A stretch of 64,000 bases of DNA from Bryobacteraceae bacterium (GCA_029975915.1 JARKOC010000542.1:186001-250000); one strand, 5' to 3'. Counted from the stretch's first letter, positions 23,872 to 32,761 are shown. Numbers and translations: made by a program. The notes: generated by a model from the letters alone, not told the origin.

Positions 23872-25149
23872 CTACTGTTTCCCGAGACCGGGCCTCGGTC
23901 CGAACATCGGTGGCTGCTGTCCCGGCCCGCCCTGGCTACCCATCCCTGTGCCAAACGAACTCCCGAAGCCGCTTCCCGTCCCCGGACGCTGCTGGCCCTG
24001 GCCCGGTCCCCCCTGGTTTGGACCCGTGGTCTGCCCTGGACCGCCCATCATCCCCCTCGCTTCCATCTCTTTCTTCAGGTCGTAGACGAACTCCCACTTC
24101 TTATAGTTGGTCTGTTCGTTGTAAACCATGATGCCGTCCATGTCCTTCTTTGACGCCACTCCGGCCAGTCCGCCTATCCCGGTCGCCACATTCTGCCCAC
24201 CCTGCTGCCCGAGTGCCCCGCCGGGACCAGTCTGGCGCGGTCCGCTTAAAATCTGGTTGATGAGCCGTAATGCCTGGTTCGGCTGACCCGCCGCACCGCC
24301 CGGTCCTGGGCCTCCCGTCACGGGGCCAAACCCGCCCATCGCAGGACCCCTTGGTGCATCTGCCGGCGATGGCTGGGTTGTCGGAGAAGTGGGGCCTTCC
24401 GGCCGCGATGTGGCCGCTCCCGATCCGAATCCGAACCCGCTGCTCATGCCAAAACTGCCCCCCGTTGAGGACCCGGCCTGGCCAGGCGTTGACTGTGCGG
24501 CAGTTCCCGGCTCCACTGTTCCGCGAACCGGCGCTTGTCCGGGGGCCTGAGGCGGTGCGACCGGCGGATTCCCCTGCGCCGCCTCAGCGGTCCCGGCCAC
24601 GCCACCGGGCTGAAGCTGCACGCCTCCCTCCCCGGATGTCTCCACTCCAGGCGTCCCAGGGATGATCCGGTCGCTCGCCCGGCGTTGCAGCGCCGGATTT
24701 GTGCTCGCCCCATCCAACCCTGTATCCAGAATCTCCGCCGATGCCCCGATGCCCTGAACCCTCGCCGCCAGCACGTCCGGACGTTTCTCCTCCTCCTCGC
24801 CCTGCTTCTTGATCAGCGAGTCTGTATAACGGCCGGCGCCGTCAATGTGGACCAGACGCCACTCGTCCTCGCCTGTCATCGGATCTTTGTAACGCTTCCT
24901 CAAATACCGCGTCTCCTGCGACTTCTCCAGGTCGTCCAGATTCTGCGGCCACTTCTGGTTCTTGCGGTAATACAGCTTGATCGCCCGGATGAACTGCTCA
25001 CCGCGCTCCACCAGCAGCCCCTCCTTGTTCCGCTGGTGCTCGAAAGCGACTCTCGGTATCTCAAGATAGAACTTCACTGCCACTGCTGCCGCCAGCGCGA
25101 ACACCAGCAGCAGCGCATAACCGCCCTCGTTCTGTCTTCGCCTTCTCAT
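23872..25149 (-). CDS. Pseudopilin-like protein with long Gly/Pro-rich C-terminus
   Basis: 425 residues. The N-terminus RRRRQNEGGYALLLVFALAAA has a basic leader and a hydrophobic helix like type IV pilin-related proteins, but the residue equivalent to the conserved Glu5 of prepilins is absent. The next segment (RGEQFIRAIKLYYRKNQKWPQNLDDLE, RYLRKRYKDPMTGEDEWRLV) is the GspG-like soluble start of acidobacterial secretion-cluster proteins. From about 150 on it is low-complexity (Gly, Pro, Gln, Ser), with GTGSGFGSSFGTGMG-type repeats. It overlaps the PilP-like gene by four bases. It may be a minor pseudopilin or an inner-membrane factor of the pilus machine; the low-complexity tail is unusual. 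Confidence 0.7.
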   Translation of the reverse strand: MRRRRQNEGGYALLLVFALAAAVAVKFYLEIPRVAFEHQRNKEGLLVERGEQFIRAIKLYYRKNQKWPQNLDDLEKSQETRYLRKRYKDPMTGEDEWRLVHIDGAGRYTDSLIKKQGEEEEKRPDVLAARVQGIGASAEILDTGLDGASTNPALQRRASDRIIPGTPGVETSGEGGVQLQPGGVAGTAEAAQGNPPVAPPQAPGQAPVRGTVEPGTAAQSTPGQAGSSTGGSFGMSSGFGFGSGAATSRPEGPTSPTTQPSPADAPRGPAMGGFGPVTGGPGPGGAAGQPNQALRLINQILSGPRQTGPGGALGQQGGQNVATGIGGLAGVASKKDMDGIMVYNEQTNYKKWEFVYDLKKEMEARGMMGGPGQTTGPNQGGPGQGQQRPGTGSGFGSSFGTGMGSQGGPGQQPPMFGPRPGLGKQ

Positions 25150-25895
25150 CCCGCCTTTGGCGGCTCCTCGATCCTCAAAGTCTGTTGGTTCTTATGGTCA
25201 AGATCCTCGACCACCACTGTAGACGGGTTTATCTTCACAATCCGGTACCGCTTCTTGATCACCTCACCCTCTGAGGGCACGTGAATCTCGTCGCCATCCA
25301 TGCAGAACACCCGCTTCACCCCGCCCCGCAGCGGCAACATGCTGCCATAGAACTTCAGCGTGATGGGCGGCGGCGGCGGTTTCACAACCGGCGGCGCCGG
25401 AGGGGGCGGCGGAGGCGGTGGCTCCGGCCCGATAAGCCGCTTCCGGACGACGATCTTCGGCTCCGGCTGCTTTTTGACCGCATTTTCCGGTTTGGGTGCG
25501 GCGCCAAAGTCGAACAGGCTCCTGTGGCTTCCTCCAACCGTCGCCTTTGCCAGTTTCTCCAGGAGGTCCAATCTCAGTGACGGATCGATTGTCATCGGAT
25601 CGGCTGATTCCTTCGGCTTCAGCGTGGGCTTGAACTCGCTGCGACCGCCCGCCGTCCGCTGCGCCTGAGGTATTCGCGGGCCAGAAGGGATCAATGCGTC
25701 CCGCGCTTGCTGAGTCTGCCTTGCCATACCCGTCTTCGCCGGCGCCGATGGGCGCTTCTCCGCCTGCCCCCCCCCTGGGTCCTCAGGTCCGCTGAACAGA
25801 TTCGTATAGACCAGATAGCTCGCCAGGCCCAGCAAAGCCACAAGAATGGCTACTTTCTTCGGTTCTGCGCCCAACTCCATCTTCAGCTTGGGCAT
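25146..25895 (-). CDS. PilP-like type IV pilus assembly lipoprotein-type protein
   Basis: 249 residues. One N-terminal membrane helix (VAILVALLGLASYLVYTNLF), a long disordered Pro-rich linker (PPPPPPPPAPP), then a small C-terminal beta domain, ITLKFYGSMLPLRGGVKRVFCMDGDEIHVPSEGEVIKKRYRIVKI. The C-terminal domain resembles GspC/PilP homology-region domains, which contact the secretin. Unlike classical PilP there is no lipobox, so it is a GspC-style anchored variant. It starts on the last base of the pilO stop and is followed by the pseudopilin-like gene. The role is inferred from position and architecture. Confidence 0.65.
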   Translation of the reverse strand: MPKLKMELGAEPKKVAILVALLGLASYLVYTNLFSGPEDPGGGQAEKRPSAPAKTGMARQTQQARDALIPSGPRIPQAQRTAGGRSEFKPTLKPKESADPMTIDPSLRLDLLEKLAKATVGGSHRSLFDFGAAPKPENAVKKQPEPKIVVRKRLIGPEPPPPPPPPAPPVVKPPPPPITLKFYGSMLPLRGGVKRVFCMDGDEIHVPSEGEVIKKRYRIVKINPSTVVVEDLDHKNQQTLRIEEPPKAG

Positions 25896-26482
25896 CAGCT
25901 CAATCCTCCGTCGCGGAAGAAGGCATTCAGCTTGATGGTGATATTCAAGACCCCCCCGCCCTGCTGAGGCTGAGCTGCCAGGGAATCGATGATGAGCAGC
26001 CGCTTTGAACGGTCCAGCGCGTGCACGAACTCCACCAGATCCGCATAGGTTCCTTCGTAGTTCGCCGTGATAGTGACCATCCCCAGCGATTCGCTCCCCT
26101 CGATCGGCTCGTACCCGTAACTCCGCTCCCTCGGTTTCACCCCAGCCGCCTTGGCTGCATCGGCCAGATCAGTTTCCAGCGTCGAATAGGCCGACTGCCG
26201 GTCCAGAAAGTGGCTGGCCAGAAAACTGTCGCCCGCCTCGCGCGCTACGGCGGACTTGGCCGCGATCGCCCGCAACCGTTCCAGCGCCTGCTGCTTCATG
26301 ATCAGATCCTTGCGCGCCTGCGCGATATCGCTCTCCAGCGATTCAAGCGAGCCGCCCGGCGTCTGATAGACAAAGAACAGCGCCGCCAGGTTGGCCGCCA
26401 GCAAAACGCCCAAAACTGCTCGAACCGCGGCCTGCGGTTCGCGGACGATCCTCTTCCAATCGAAACTAAAGCTTCTGGGCAT
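25895..26482 (-). CDS. pilO: PilO-like inner-membrane pilus assembly protein
   Basis: 195 residues. One membrane helix near the N-terminus (AVLGVLLAANLAALFFVY), a coiled-coil stretch (LESDIAQARKDLIMKQQALERLRAIAAK) and a C-terminal ferredoxin-like domain (VTITANYEGTYADLVEFVHALDRSKRLLIIDSL). This is the PilO/GspM architecture, and the ATITANYEGTY..L..FV..L segment is diagnostic. PilN and PilO pair in the inner membrane and link the PilM/PilB cytoplasmic side to the outer secretin. It overlaps pilN by 17 bases. Confidence 0.82.
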   Translation of the reverse strand: MPRSFSFDWKRIVREPQAAVRAVLGVLLAANLAALFFVYQTPGGSLESLESDIAQARKDLIMKQQALERLRAIAAKSAVAREAGDSFLASHFLDRQSAYSTLETDLADAAKAAGVKPRERSYGYEPIEGSESLGMVTITANYEGTYADLVEFVHALDRSKRLLIIDSLAAQPQQGGGVLNITIKLNAFFRDGGLS

Positions 26483-27041
26483 AGTTCACGCTCAGCCTGT
26501 AACGGTACAGCGGTTCGTTCTGCGACGGCGGTTGTGAATTCACCAGCGACGTGGAACCGAATACCGGCGACGTCTCCAACCGCTTCAGAAGATCGATCAC
26601 AAACTCCGGCTGCTGCGCGCCGACGATCATGTCCAATTGCACTTTGTTGTCTCCGGTCACGTACGGCCTCACAGTGACCAGCCGCACATTGCCTGGAACC
26701 ACGCCCTCAAGATCGGCGAACATCTTGGTCCAACTGATTCCCTTCCGTTGGATCAGCAGGTTCAGGAAAACGCTGCGGTCCAGGACGGCGGCATTGGCCG
26801 GTTGTCTCAGTTCGGCCTGGATCCGGGCCTGTTCGCGATCCAGCGCGTTGCCCTGGCGCTCGATCGCGGCCAGCATCTCCCGGCTCTCCTTGGCCGCTTC
26901 ACGCTGGCTGAGAATATTGGAAACCAGCACGGCCAGCAGCACGGCCAGCAGCACGGCGGTCACCGCCGAGGCAACCAGGATCGGCCGGTCTCTTCTGAAC
27001 GGCTCGCTGGCGAGGTTCACCGATATGTGGACCCGGTTCAT
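26466..27041 (-). CDS. pilN: PilN-like inner-membrane pilus assembly protein
   Basis: 191 residues. The N-terminus VHISVNLASEPFRRDRP is the conserved PilN segment that binds PilM, followed by one membrane helix (VTAVLLAVLLAVLVSNIL). The rest is a PilN/GspL-C ferredoxin-like domain with a coiled coil (AAIERQGNALDREQARI) and VRPYVTGDNKVQLDMIVG. A 12-base tandem DNA repeat (26925-26957) encodes the VLLA repeats in the helix. It lies seven bases after pilM and overlaps pilO. Confidence 0.83.
   Translation of the reverse strand: MNRVHISVNLASEPFRRDRPILVASAVTAVLLAVLLAVLVSNILSQREAAKESREMLAAIERQGNALDREQARIQAELRQPANAAVLDRSVFLNLLIQRKGISWTKMFADLEGVVPGNVRLVTVRPYVTGDNKVQLDMIVGAQQPEFVIDLLKRLETSPVFGSTSLVNSQPPSQNEPLYRYRLSVNYAQKL
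26925..26957. repeat. Short tandem repeat inside the pilN membrane-helix codons
   Basis: CAGCACGGCCAG is present twice in tandem plus nine bases of a third copy. On the coding strand it encodes repeated Val-Leu-Leu-Ala in the PilN helix. It keeps the reading frame (12-base unit) and so could vary in copy number without a frameshift. Confidence 0.6.
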
Positions 27042-27048
27042 TGCTTAC

Positions 27049-27966
27049 CTACACGCCCCCTTCCAGCGATTCGATGTAACCTAGCAGGCCGGCGTTCAAC
27101 GAAGTGACGGCGCCGTGGCTGGAACGCATTCTTCCCGCCGTCAGCCCGGCTTCCGCGCCCCACCGCTCGATCTCCGCGCAGTCCTGGGCGCTGAAACCGC
27201 ATAGCACCAGGTCCGTGGGCCTGGACGAGAGATGGTCTTCCGCATACGCCAGTGTCGGGATCAGGATGTCGGCAAGCCCGCCGATACTCACCTCGGCCAG
27301 TTCCACGCACCGGAACATCCGTAGCGAACCCTTTTCGATCAGAGCCACCGACAACGCCCCTTGGCTCCGTTTGGCCACCATCGCTGGTCCGGCGCCGCCG
27401 GTGTCCGCCGTTGTCTCCAGCGACAATGCCGGCAATGCCGACACTCCAATGAATCCGCAATGGTATCCCGCCGCCCGGAATGGCGCTTCATAGTGAGAAA
27501 CCACGTCCATGCTCACCACCACCGTGGTGACATCCACCCGCTTCGAGCCTGGCCGCTGCTGCGCATGACAGGCAACCACGGCTTCGTCGATGTCAAACGG
27601 CACGGCCTTCTTCGCCCGGAAACGCGCCAGCGCAACCTGTTCTTCGCGCTCGGAAGGAAACGTATCGAAATCGAGAACGCTGACACGGGCGGCGAAATCC
27701 GGCAACAGCAAGGCCGCACGGCGCGGCTTCGCCCTCTTCGCTCCGTTCTCTGGAACCAGCCGGTCCACCGCGTTGGCGAACGCGACCGGATCGGCGACAT
27801 TTGTCTTCAGCGGGCTCACCTCCAACACACCCGGAGCCAATGGTTCAAAGCCGAACGACAGGGGATGCGACGTCGCCGCCCAGCTAATTCCGGACGCGGA
27901 GATCTCGAAGACATACTCTGGCGGGGGATCCACCACCAGCCGTTTGATGCGCGTCAGCAGATTCAT
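27049..27966 (-). CDS. pilM: PilM-like actin-fold pilus assembly ATPase
   Basis: 305 residues. An actin/FtsA-type fold like PilM: the nucleotide-binding loop VFEISASGISWAA, acidic catalytic region FEPLAPGVLEVSP, DFAARVSVLDFDTFPSEREEQV, and a C-terminal DLVLCGFSAQDCAEIERW. PilM binds the PilN N-terminus on the cytoplasmic face and couples it to PilB/PilC. It is shorter than the roughly 350 residues usual for PilM, and the phosphate loops are weakly conserved, so nucleotide binding may be reduced. It lies between pilB and pilN, as expected for a pilM-pilN-pilO module. Confidence 0.75.
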   Translation of the reverse strand: MNLLTRIKRLVVDPPPEYVFEISASGISWAATSHPLSFGFEPLAPGVLEVSPLKTNVADPVAFANAVDRLVPENGAKRAKPRRAALLLPDFAARVSVLDFDTFPSEREEQVALARFRAKKAVPFDIDEAVVACHAQQRPGSKRVDVTTVVVSMDVVSHYEAPFRAAGYHCGFIGVSALPALSLETTADTGGAGPAMVAKRSQGALSVALIEKGSLRMFRCVELAEVSIGGLADILIPTLAYAEDHLSSRPTDLVLCGFSAQDCAEIERWGAEAGLTAGRMRSSHGAVTSLNAGLLGYIESLEGGV

Positions 27967-27970
27967 CTCC

Positions 27971-29596
27971 CTACCCCTCGATGAAGGTCACCTTGTTGAC
28001 CTCTTTCAGCGTCGTCACGCCCTGCCTTACCTTCTCGATCGCCGACTCGCGCAGAAACGTCATCCCCTCTTCGCGCGCCACGCGCTTGATCTCAATCGCC
28101 GGACGCTTGTCCAGGATCATCTGCCTGCCCCGTTCGCTCAGGTCCAGAAGTTCATGGATCGCCGTCCGGCCGCGAAAGCCCGTCCCGCTGCACTCGAAGC
28201 ACCCCTGGCCTTCATACATCGGGATGTTGCGCCAGACCTCCGGATCCAGTCCGCTCTCCCTGAGAAACTCGTCGTCGTAGTGGACCTGCGTCTTGCAGTA
28301 CGGGCAGATCACCCGCACCAGCCGCTGCGCCAGGATGCAGTTCAGCGCCGAAACGAAGTTGTAGGCTTCCACCCCCATGTTCAGGAACCGCCCGATCACG
28401 TCCAGCACGTTGTTGGCGTGGACCGTGGTGAACACCAGGTGTCCGGTGAGCGCGGCGTTGATGGCAATTTGCGCCGTCTCCTGGTCGCGGATCTCGCCCA
28501 CCATCACCTTGTCCGGATCGTGGCGTAGAATCGAGCGCAGCCCGCGGGCGAACGTCAACCCCTTTTTGTCGTTCACCGGAATCTGAGTGATGCCCTTCAA
28601 CTGGTACTCGACCGGGTCCTCGATCGTGATGATCTTGTCTTCGTCGTTTTTGATCTCGCTCAGCGCCGCATAAAGAGTCGTCGTCTTGCCTGAACCCGTC
28701 GGCCCGGTCACCAGAACCATGCCGTAAGGCTCTTTGATGTACCGGCGGAACCGCACGAGATCCGATTCCGAAAAGCCCACCACCTCCAGCGACAGCTTGG
28801 CGAACTTTTCGCTCATCGACTCCTTGTCGAGCACGCGCAGCACTGCGTCCTCGCCGTAAATGGTCGGCATGATCGAAACGCGGAAGTCGATCAGACGGTT
28901 CTTGTAGCGCACCCGGAACCGGCCGTCCTGCGGGATGCGGCGCTCGGCAATGTCCAGTTCGGACATTACCTTGATGCGGCTAATGATGGTCGAGTGCCAT
29001 TCCTTGGCGATCGGCGGCATGGCGTATTGCAGCACGCCGTCGATGCGGTACTTGATCGCCACTTCCTGGTCGCGCGTCTCAATGTGGATGTCCGATGCCC
29101 GGCGTTCGAGCGCGTTGTAAATCGTCGTGTCAACGAGTTTGATGACCGGCGCGATGTCGGAATCCTCAGCCGTCAGCTTGTCGATCGACAGCGTTTCGTC
29201 CGGGTTTTCTTCCTCCCCGACGACATCGAGCGTGAAGCCTTCGGTCACCTCTTCCAGAACCCGCTGCGACTGCTCGGTCTTCTTCAGCAGGTCCGCAATC
29301 TGCGACAGCGTCGCTACCTTCAGCCGCAGTTTCTTGCCAATCAGAATCGCCAGTTCGTCGATGAGATTAAGCTGGCTCGGATTCGCAAGCGCGATCTCGA
29401 GCGTTCCATTGTCGGCTGCCAGCGGGACGAAGTTGTAGCGGAACATCAGGTCCACGGGGATGGACTTGAAGAGATCGTGGTCGATCTTGGCTGCTTTGAG
29501 ATCGACGAATTCGCAGCGGTAGCGTTCAGCCAGCGCGCGCGCCTGCGCCGCTTCACGCTCCGGATCCAGTCCTTTGATTGCGTCTGTCGCCATCAA
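27971..29596 (-). CDS. pilB: Type IV pilus assembly / type II secretion ATPase PilB/GspE
   Basis: 541 residues. An N-terminal MshEN-type domain (about 20-150, AERYRCEFVDLKAAKIDHDLF) precedes the N2/catalytic domains. The Walker A motif is VTGPTGSGKTTTLYAAL, followed by the Asp box ITIEDPVEYQLKGITQIPVN, Walker B MVGEIRDQETAQIAINAALTG and the His box LVFTTVHANN. A zinc-binding Cys tetrad (CPYCK ... CFECSG) sits near the end, as in PilB/GspE. It powers pilin extrusion from the cytoplasmic side. Start is ATG 29596 or the adjacent 29593. It ends four bases before pilM. Confidence 0.94.
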   Translation of the reverse strand: MMATDAIKGLDPEREAAQARALAERYRCEFVDLKAAKIDHDLFKSIPVDLMFRYNFVPLAADNGTLEIALANPSQLNLIDELAILIGKKLRLKVATLSQIADLLKKTEQSQRVLEEVTEGFTLDVVGEEENPDETLSIDKLTAEDSDIAPVIKLVDTTIYNALERRASDIHIETRDQEVAIKYRIDGVLQYAMPPIAKEWHSTIISRIKVMSELDIAERRIPQDGRFRVRYKNRLIDFRVSIMPTIYGEDAVLRVLDKESMSEKFAKLSLEVVGFSESDLVRFRRYIKEPYGMVLVTGPTGSGKTTTLYAALSEIKNDEDKIITIEDPVEYQLKGITQIPVNDKKGLTFARGLRSILRHDPDKVMVGEIRDQETAQIAINAALTGHLVFTTVHANNVLDVIGRFLNMGVEAYNFVSALNCILAQRLVRVICPYCKTQVHYDDEFLRESGLDPEVWRNIPMYEGQGCFECSGTGFRGRTAIHELLDLSERGRQMILDKRPAIEIKRVAREEGMTFLRESAIEKVRQGVTTLKEVNKVTFIEG

Positions 29597-29604
29597 TACC
29601 CTCT

Positions 29605-30807
29605 TTACCCGAATGTGTCCGCCAGCGAGAAGATGGGCAGGTACAGGCTCACCAGAACGAACGCGACAAAGGCGCCCATGAAGATCATGATTGCCGGCTC
29701 GATCAGCGACAAGGTCGCCTGCATCCTCGTGTTGACATCGTCTTCGTAGAACTCGCTCACCGAATTCAGCATCGCCGGCAAAGCGCCGGTGGACTCGCCC
29801 ACTTCGATCATGTCGATCGACAAGGGCGGGAATATGCCGGTCGATTGCAGAGCCGATGACAGCGATTGCCCTTCACGCACCATTCGTTGCGCCTTGCTGA
29901 GCGCGCCCTTCAGCAGCGGGCTCCCGATCGATTCCGCCGCCGTGTCCAGGCCCTGCACCAGCGGAATGCCGCCGCTGAGCAGCGTCGAAAGCAGCCGCGA
30001 CATTTGCGCTACCTGGTACTTGGTCCAGATCTCGCTCAGTACCGGCGTCTTCATCTTGAGCCGGTCGGCAGTGGCTTGGCCCGCTTCGGTCCGCAAGTAG
30101 TAACGGCCGGCGACAATCGCCGCCACAAAGATCACAGCCGCGATGACGACATAACTTTGAGCCGTCGTGCCGACAGCGATCAGCCAGCGTGTCATGATCG
30201 GCAACTGCGTGTTTGTCGTGCCGTAAAGCTCGGCGAAGCGCGGCACAACGAAAGTCACGAGGAACACGATCAGCGCCGCCACTAGCACCAGAAGGATAGC
30301 CGGGTACATGAGCGAAAGCAGGATCTTCTTGCGGACCGCCAGCGCCAGCTTTTGGTAACTGATGTAGCGCTCCATCACCTCGCCCAAAGCGCCGCTCTTT
30401 TCTCCCGCCATGATCGATGTGACGTAGATCGCCGGGAAGATGCGCTGCTTCCGGAACGCTTCCGACAGCAGCGTGCCGCGCTTGACGTCGTCACGGATCT
30501 CCCGGACGTGCGGGCCGAGTTTCTTGTCCGTGAGCCGGTCGGCGAGAAGATCGAGCGCCTTCAGGATCGGCAACCCGGCGCGGAACAAGGTCACGAACTG
30601 CTGGTTGAAGATCAGAAACTTCTCCATGTCCAGCTTCCGCTTGCGCCGGCCCCCGAGAGTGGCCACCCCAGTCCGCTCCTTCACCGAATAAACGAGGAAT
30701 CCCTGGTCGGTCATCCGGGTGCGCAGTTCGTTTTCGCTGGCGGCTTCGACAACCTGTTGTCGGATCTCGCCCCGGGCGTCGGCATACTTGAGGGTGAACT
30801 CGGGCAT
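29605..30807 (-). CDS. pilC: Type IV pilus / type II secretion inner-membrane platform protein PilC/GspF
   Basis: 400 residues. Two repeated T2SSF domains: the first at about 70-190 (FLIFNQQFVTLFRAGLPILKALDLLA ... IFPAIYVTSIMAGEKSG), the second at about 270-390 (YQVAQMSRLLSTLLSGGIPLVQGLDTAA ... PLSIDMIEVGESTG), with three membrane helices. It is the rotor/platform that PilB drives. A cytoplasmic N-terminal region of about 60 residues (YADARGEIRQQVVEAASENE) is typical. It lies eight bases before pilB and two bases after lolA. Confidence 0.94.
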   Translation of the reverse strand: MPEFTLKYADARGEIRQQVVEAASENELRTRMTDQGFLVYSVKERTGVATLGGRRKRKLDMEKFLIFNQQFVTLFRAGLPILKALDLLADRLTDKKLGPHVREIRDDVKRGTLLSEAFRKQRIFPAIYVTSIMAGEKSGALGEVMERYISYQKLALAVRKKILLSLMYPAILLVLVAALIVFLVTFVVPRFAELYGTTNTQLPIMTRWLIAVGTTAQSYVVIAAVIFVAAIVAGRYYLRTEAGQATADRLKMKTPVLSEIWTKYQVAQMSRLLSTLLSGGIPLVQGLDTAAESIGSPLLKGALSKAQRMVREGQSLSSALQSTGIFPPLSIDMIEVGESTGALPAMLNSVSEFYEDDVNTRMQATLSLIEPAIMIFMGAFVAFVLVSLYLPIFSLADTFG

Positions 30808-30809
30808 GG

Positions 30810-31442
30810 CTAACGGTCCCCGCCTTCCGAGATCTCTTCCACAGGCACGCCTGGAGGCGGCGCGAAGCGGAACTTGGCATCGTCCACCGCGCCGTTCATC
30901 CGCTGGTTGGTGAAAGCGTATTCGGTCACTGAGCCGTCGCCGTTGGCAACCTTGAGGCGCTGGATCTCACCCTCGCCGCCGACAGCAAACTCGACGCTGG
31001 TGTATGGAACCTTGTCCGATTTCGGCAGCGCCCGGATCACCGCCGCGCCGCCCGCTTCAATCAACTCAAAATCTCGGAACAGGCGGCTGAAGTCCAGTTT
31101 GCCGAGCAGGAAGGCGAGCGGGGCGCGTTCGTCGTCGCTGGCCTTGAGCTTGGCGCGTTCGGCCTTGCCGGTAGCTGGTGAATACATCCAAACGAATTTC
31201 CCGTCCGCAATGAACAACTTGCCTGCCGGGTTGGTGTATTCCCAACGCATCCTGCCGGGCTTTCTCAGCGAAAGTACGCCGCGTTCGACTCGCCGCCGGC
31301 CCTGGGCCAGGTACGCCTGCTCGAAACTGGCTTCCATCGTCCGCGCCGAGTTGTAGCGGCGCTCGACCGCGGCGATCATCGCCTTCAGGTCCGCGGCGGG
31401 GGCCGGAACGGTGAGCAAAGCCAGCAGACACAACACCTTCAC
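30810..31442 (-). CDS. lolA: Outer-membrane lipoprotein carrier protein LolA
   Basis: 210 residues from GTG 31442, which gives a clean signal peptide (VKVLCLLALLTVPAPAADL); longer in-frame readings place about 40 unlike-coding residues in front of it. The body has the LolA beta-barrel pattern: MIAAVERRYNSARTMEASFEQ, GRRRVERGVLSLRKPGRMRWEY, GKLFIADGKFVWMYSP and RFAPPPGVPVEE at the end. LolA ferries lipoproteins from LolCDE to the outer membrane through the periplasm. It lies two bases upstream of pilC, an arrangement that puts it in the pilus operon. Confidence 0.88.
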   Translation of the reverse strand: MKVLCLLALLTVPAPAADLKAMIAAVERRYNSARTMEASFEQAYLAQGRRRVERGVLSLRKPGRMRWEYTNPAGKLFIADGKFVWMYSPATGKAERAKLKASDDERAPLAFLLGKLDFSRLFRDFELIEAGGAAVIRALPKSDKVPYTSVEFAVGGEGEIQRLKVANGDGSVTEYAFTNQRMNGAVDDAKFRFAPPPGVPVEEISEGGDR

Positions 31443-31497
31443 ATCAGAATTGACGACTCGGAGGGGCGGAACGTGCAGGACCGGCCCCGCATGATTC

Positions 31498-32445
31498 TCA
31501 GTCTGCCCAACGCCCGCCCCAATCGGCCTTCCGGGCGGCCTTGAACCGTGCCTTGTCACGTGAGCGAACAGACAGAGAAACCGTGCCCGCGGCCGGGGTG
31601 CAGAGTTGAAGCGTCACCATGCCTGACTCAATGTGCGGATGGCGAAGAATCCGCGAAAATGGGCCGGAATCCGGAGGCGGTTCCTTTAATGCCACGAGGT
31701 AGGTGAACTTCTCGTCCTCGAAGCCCGCATCGCCGCCTTTCAGCAGTTTGTGAAGGCGGGAGCGCTCGACACGGACAGCGAAATGGCACCAATCCGCGCC
31801 CGATACGAGCGGGCAATCACCCTGGTGCGGACAGGGAGCGGTGATGGTCGCGCCGAGTTCGATGAGGAGGCGCCTAGCACGAAGAAGAAAACCAAACGAA
31901 TTCACCGTGCCTGCTTCGACGACAACTAAACCCTTTGTTGACAATGAATAAGACCGCTCCAGGACCTCCAGCGCAACACCTGGCGCCACCTCTCCCAGTG
32001 AGTATCCAAAGATAGCTAAATCGGGCCGGGCGAGTCCGGAGAGGTTTCGATAATCTCCACTACGCCATACTACTTTTCCTTGGAGGAGCTTCTCGCCGAC
32101 GGCCCGAAGATGGGGATTAGGTTCGTTTGGTCGAACTTCCGTGGAGGCCCCGAAGACGGACATGGCAGCCCAAGTTGCCGCGCCCGTGCCGGCGCCAAGG
32201 TCCAGAACAGAGGAGATAGAAAGGCGAACGTCGCTCATTGCGCATACAGCGGCGGCGTAGGTGGCCGGCATCCGGGAGGCGGCGTAGGCGGCGGCTTCGA
32301 CGGGCGAATCGATCCTGTATCCGCCGTGTTTCCTGTAGGCGCCGGAGAGCCGCCCGGCGGCGGCCTTGAGCTCGGCGAGCCCGTATTGGCCGGCCAGTTC
32401 ATCAATGGCGGAACGAAGCCCGGCGGGGAGGTGTGCGGTGAGCAT
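31498..32445 (-). CDS. Rsm22-like SAM-dependent methyltransferase
   Basis: 315 residues with the mitochondrial-type small-subunit Rsm22 architecture. Residues 1-75 are helical (LRSAIDELAGQYGLAELKAAAGRLSGAYR). The SAM motif is VLDLGAGTGAATWAA. The C-terminal part carries the conserved CPHQGDCPLV and GADWCHFAVRVERSRLHKLLK segments, with cysteines placed as in Rsm22 metal (Fe-S) binding. Bacterial homologues are thought to modify or assist assembly of the small ribosomal subunit. It lies upstream of lolA (55-base gap) and is divergent from the small gene at 32516. Confidence 0.85.
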   Translation of the reverse strand: MLTAHLPAGLRSAIDELAGQYGLAELKAAAGRLSGAYRKHGGYRIDSPVEAAAYAASRMPATYAAAVCAMSDVRLSISSVLDLGAGTGAATWAAMSVFGASTEVRPNEPNPHLRAVGEKLLQGKVVWRSGDYRNLSGLARPDLAIFGYSLGEVAPGVALEVLERSYSLSTKGLVVVEAGTVNSFGFLLRARRLLIELGATITAPCPHQGDCPLVSGADWCHFAVRVERSRLHKLLKGGDAGFEDEKFTYLVALKEPPPDSGPFSRILRHPHIESGMVTLQLCTPAAGTVSLSVRSRDKARFKAARKADWGGRWAD

Positions 32446-32459
32446 GGATCGGCGGCTGG

Positions 32460-32488
32460 TCGACAGATATATAAGGATTTGCTATTCT
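32460..32488 (+). promoter_or_regulatory. Sigma-70-like promoter for the 81-residue Lys-tailed protein
   Basis: TCGACA (32460-32465, five of six to TTGACA), a 17-base spacer that is AT-rich, and TATTCT (32483-32488, four of six to TATAAT) lie in the 70-base divergent gap. The expected start of transcription near 32495 leaves about 20 bases of leader before ATG 32516. Confidence 0.5.
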
Positions 32489-32515
32489 ACGAATGTCGAG
32501 GCTCCCCAAAGAAAA

Positions 32516-32761
32516 ATGGCCAGCAAACCTCCCTTCGCCACCGGCGCCCAGGTGGAACATGCCAAGTTCGGTCCGGGTTCAGTGGTTTCCTGCACCGACC
32601 AGCATATCGTGATCAAGTTTGACGAGGCGGGCGAAAAGAAGTTCGTGCTGGAGATCGCCCGCGACCACGTCAAGAAGATAGACCGGCAGCCCCCGGCCGA
32701 AAAGAAGAAGGCCCGGGCCAAGAAGAAAGCCGCGGCGGAAGCCCCCGAGGCAGCCGAGTAG
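32516..32761 (+). CDS. Small Tudor-like/UvrD-C-type domain protein with Lys/Ala tail
   Basis: 81 residues. The first 50 (GAQVEHAKFGPGSVVSC, then IVIKFDEAGEKKFVLEIA) match the small beta-barrel at the C-terminus of UvrD/PcrA helicases, here as a free-standing protein. That domain contacts RNA polymerase in UvrD-type proteins. The remaining 30 residues are a Lys/Ala/Glu tail (EKKKARAKKKAAAEAPEAAE) of the nucleic-acid-binding type. The gene has its own promoter-like element. A role in transcription or nucleoid binding is an inference; I do not know a characterised homologue. Confidence 0.65.
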   Translation: MASKPPFATGAQVEHAKFGPGSVVSCTDQHIVIKFDEAGEKKFVLEIARDHVKKIDRQPPAEKKKARAKKKAAAEAPEAAE

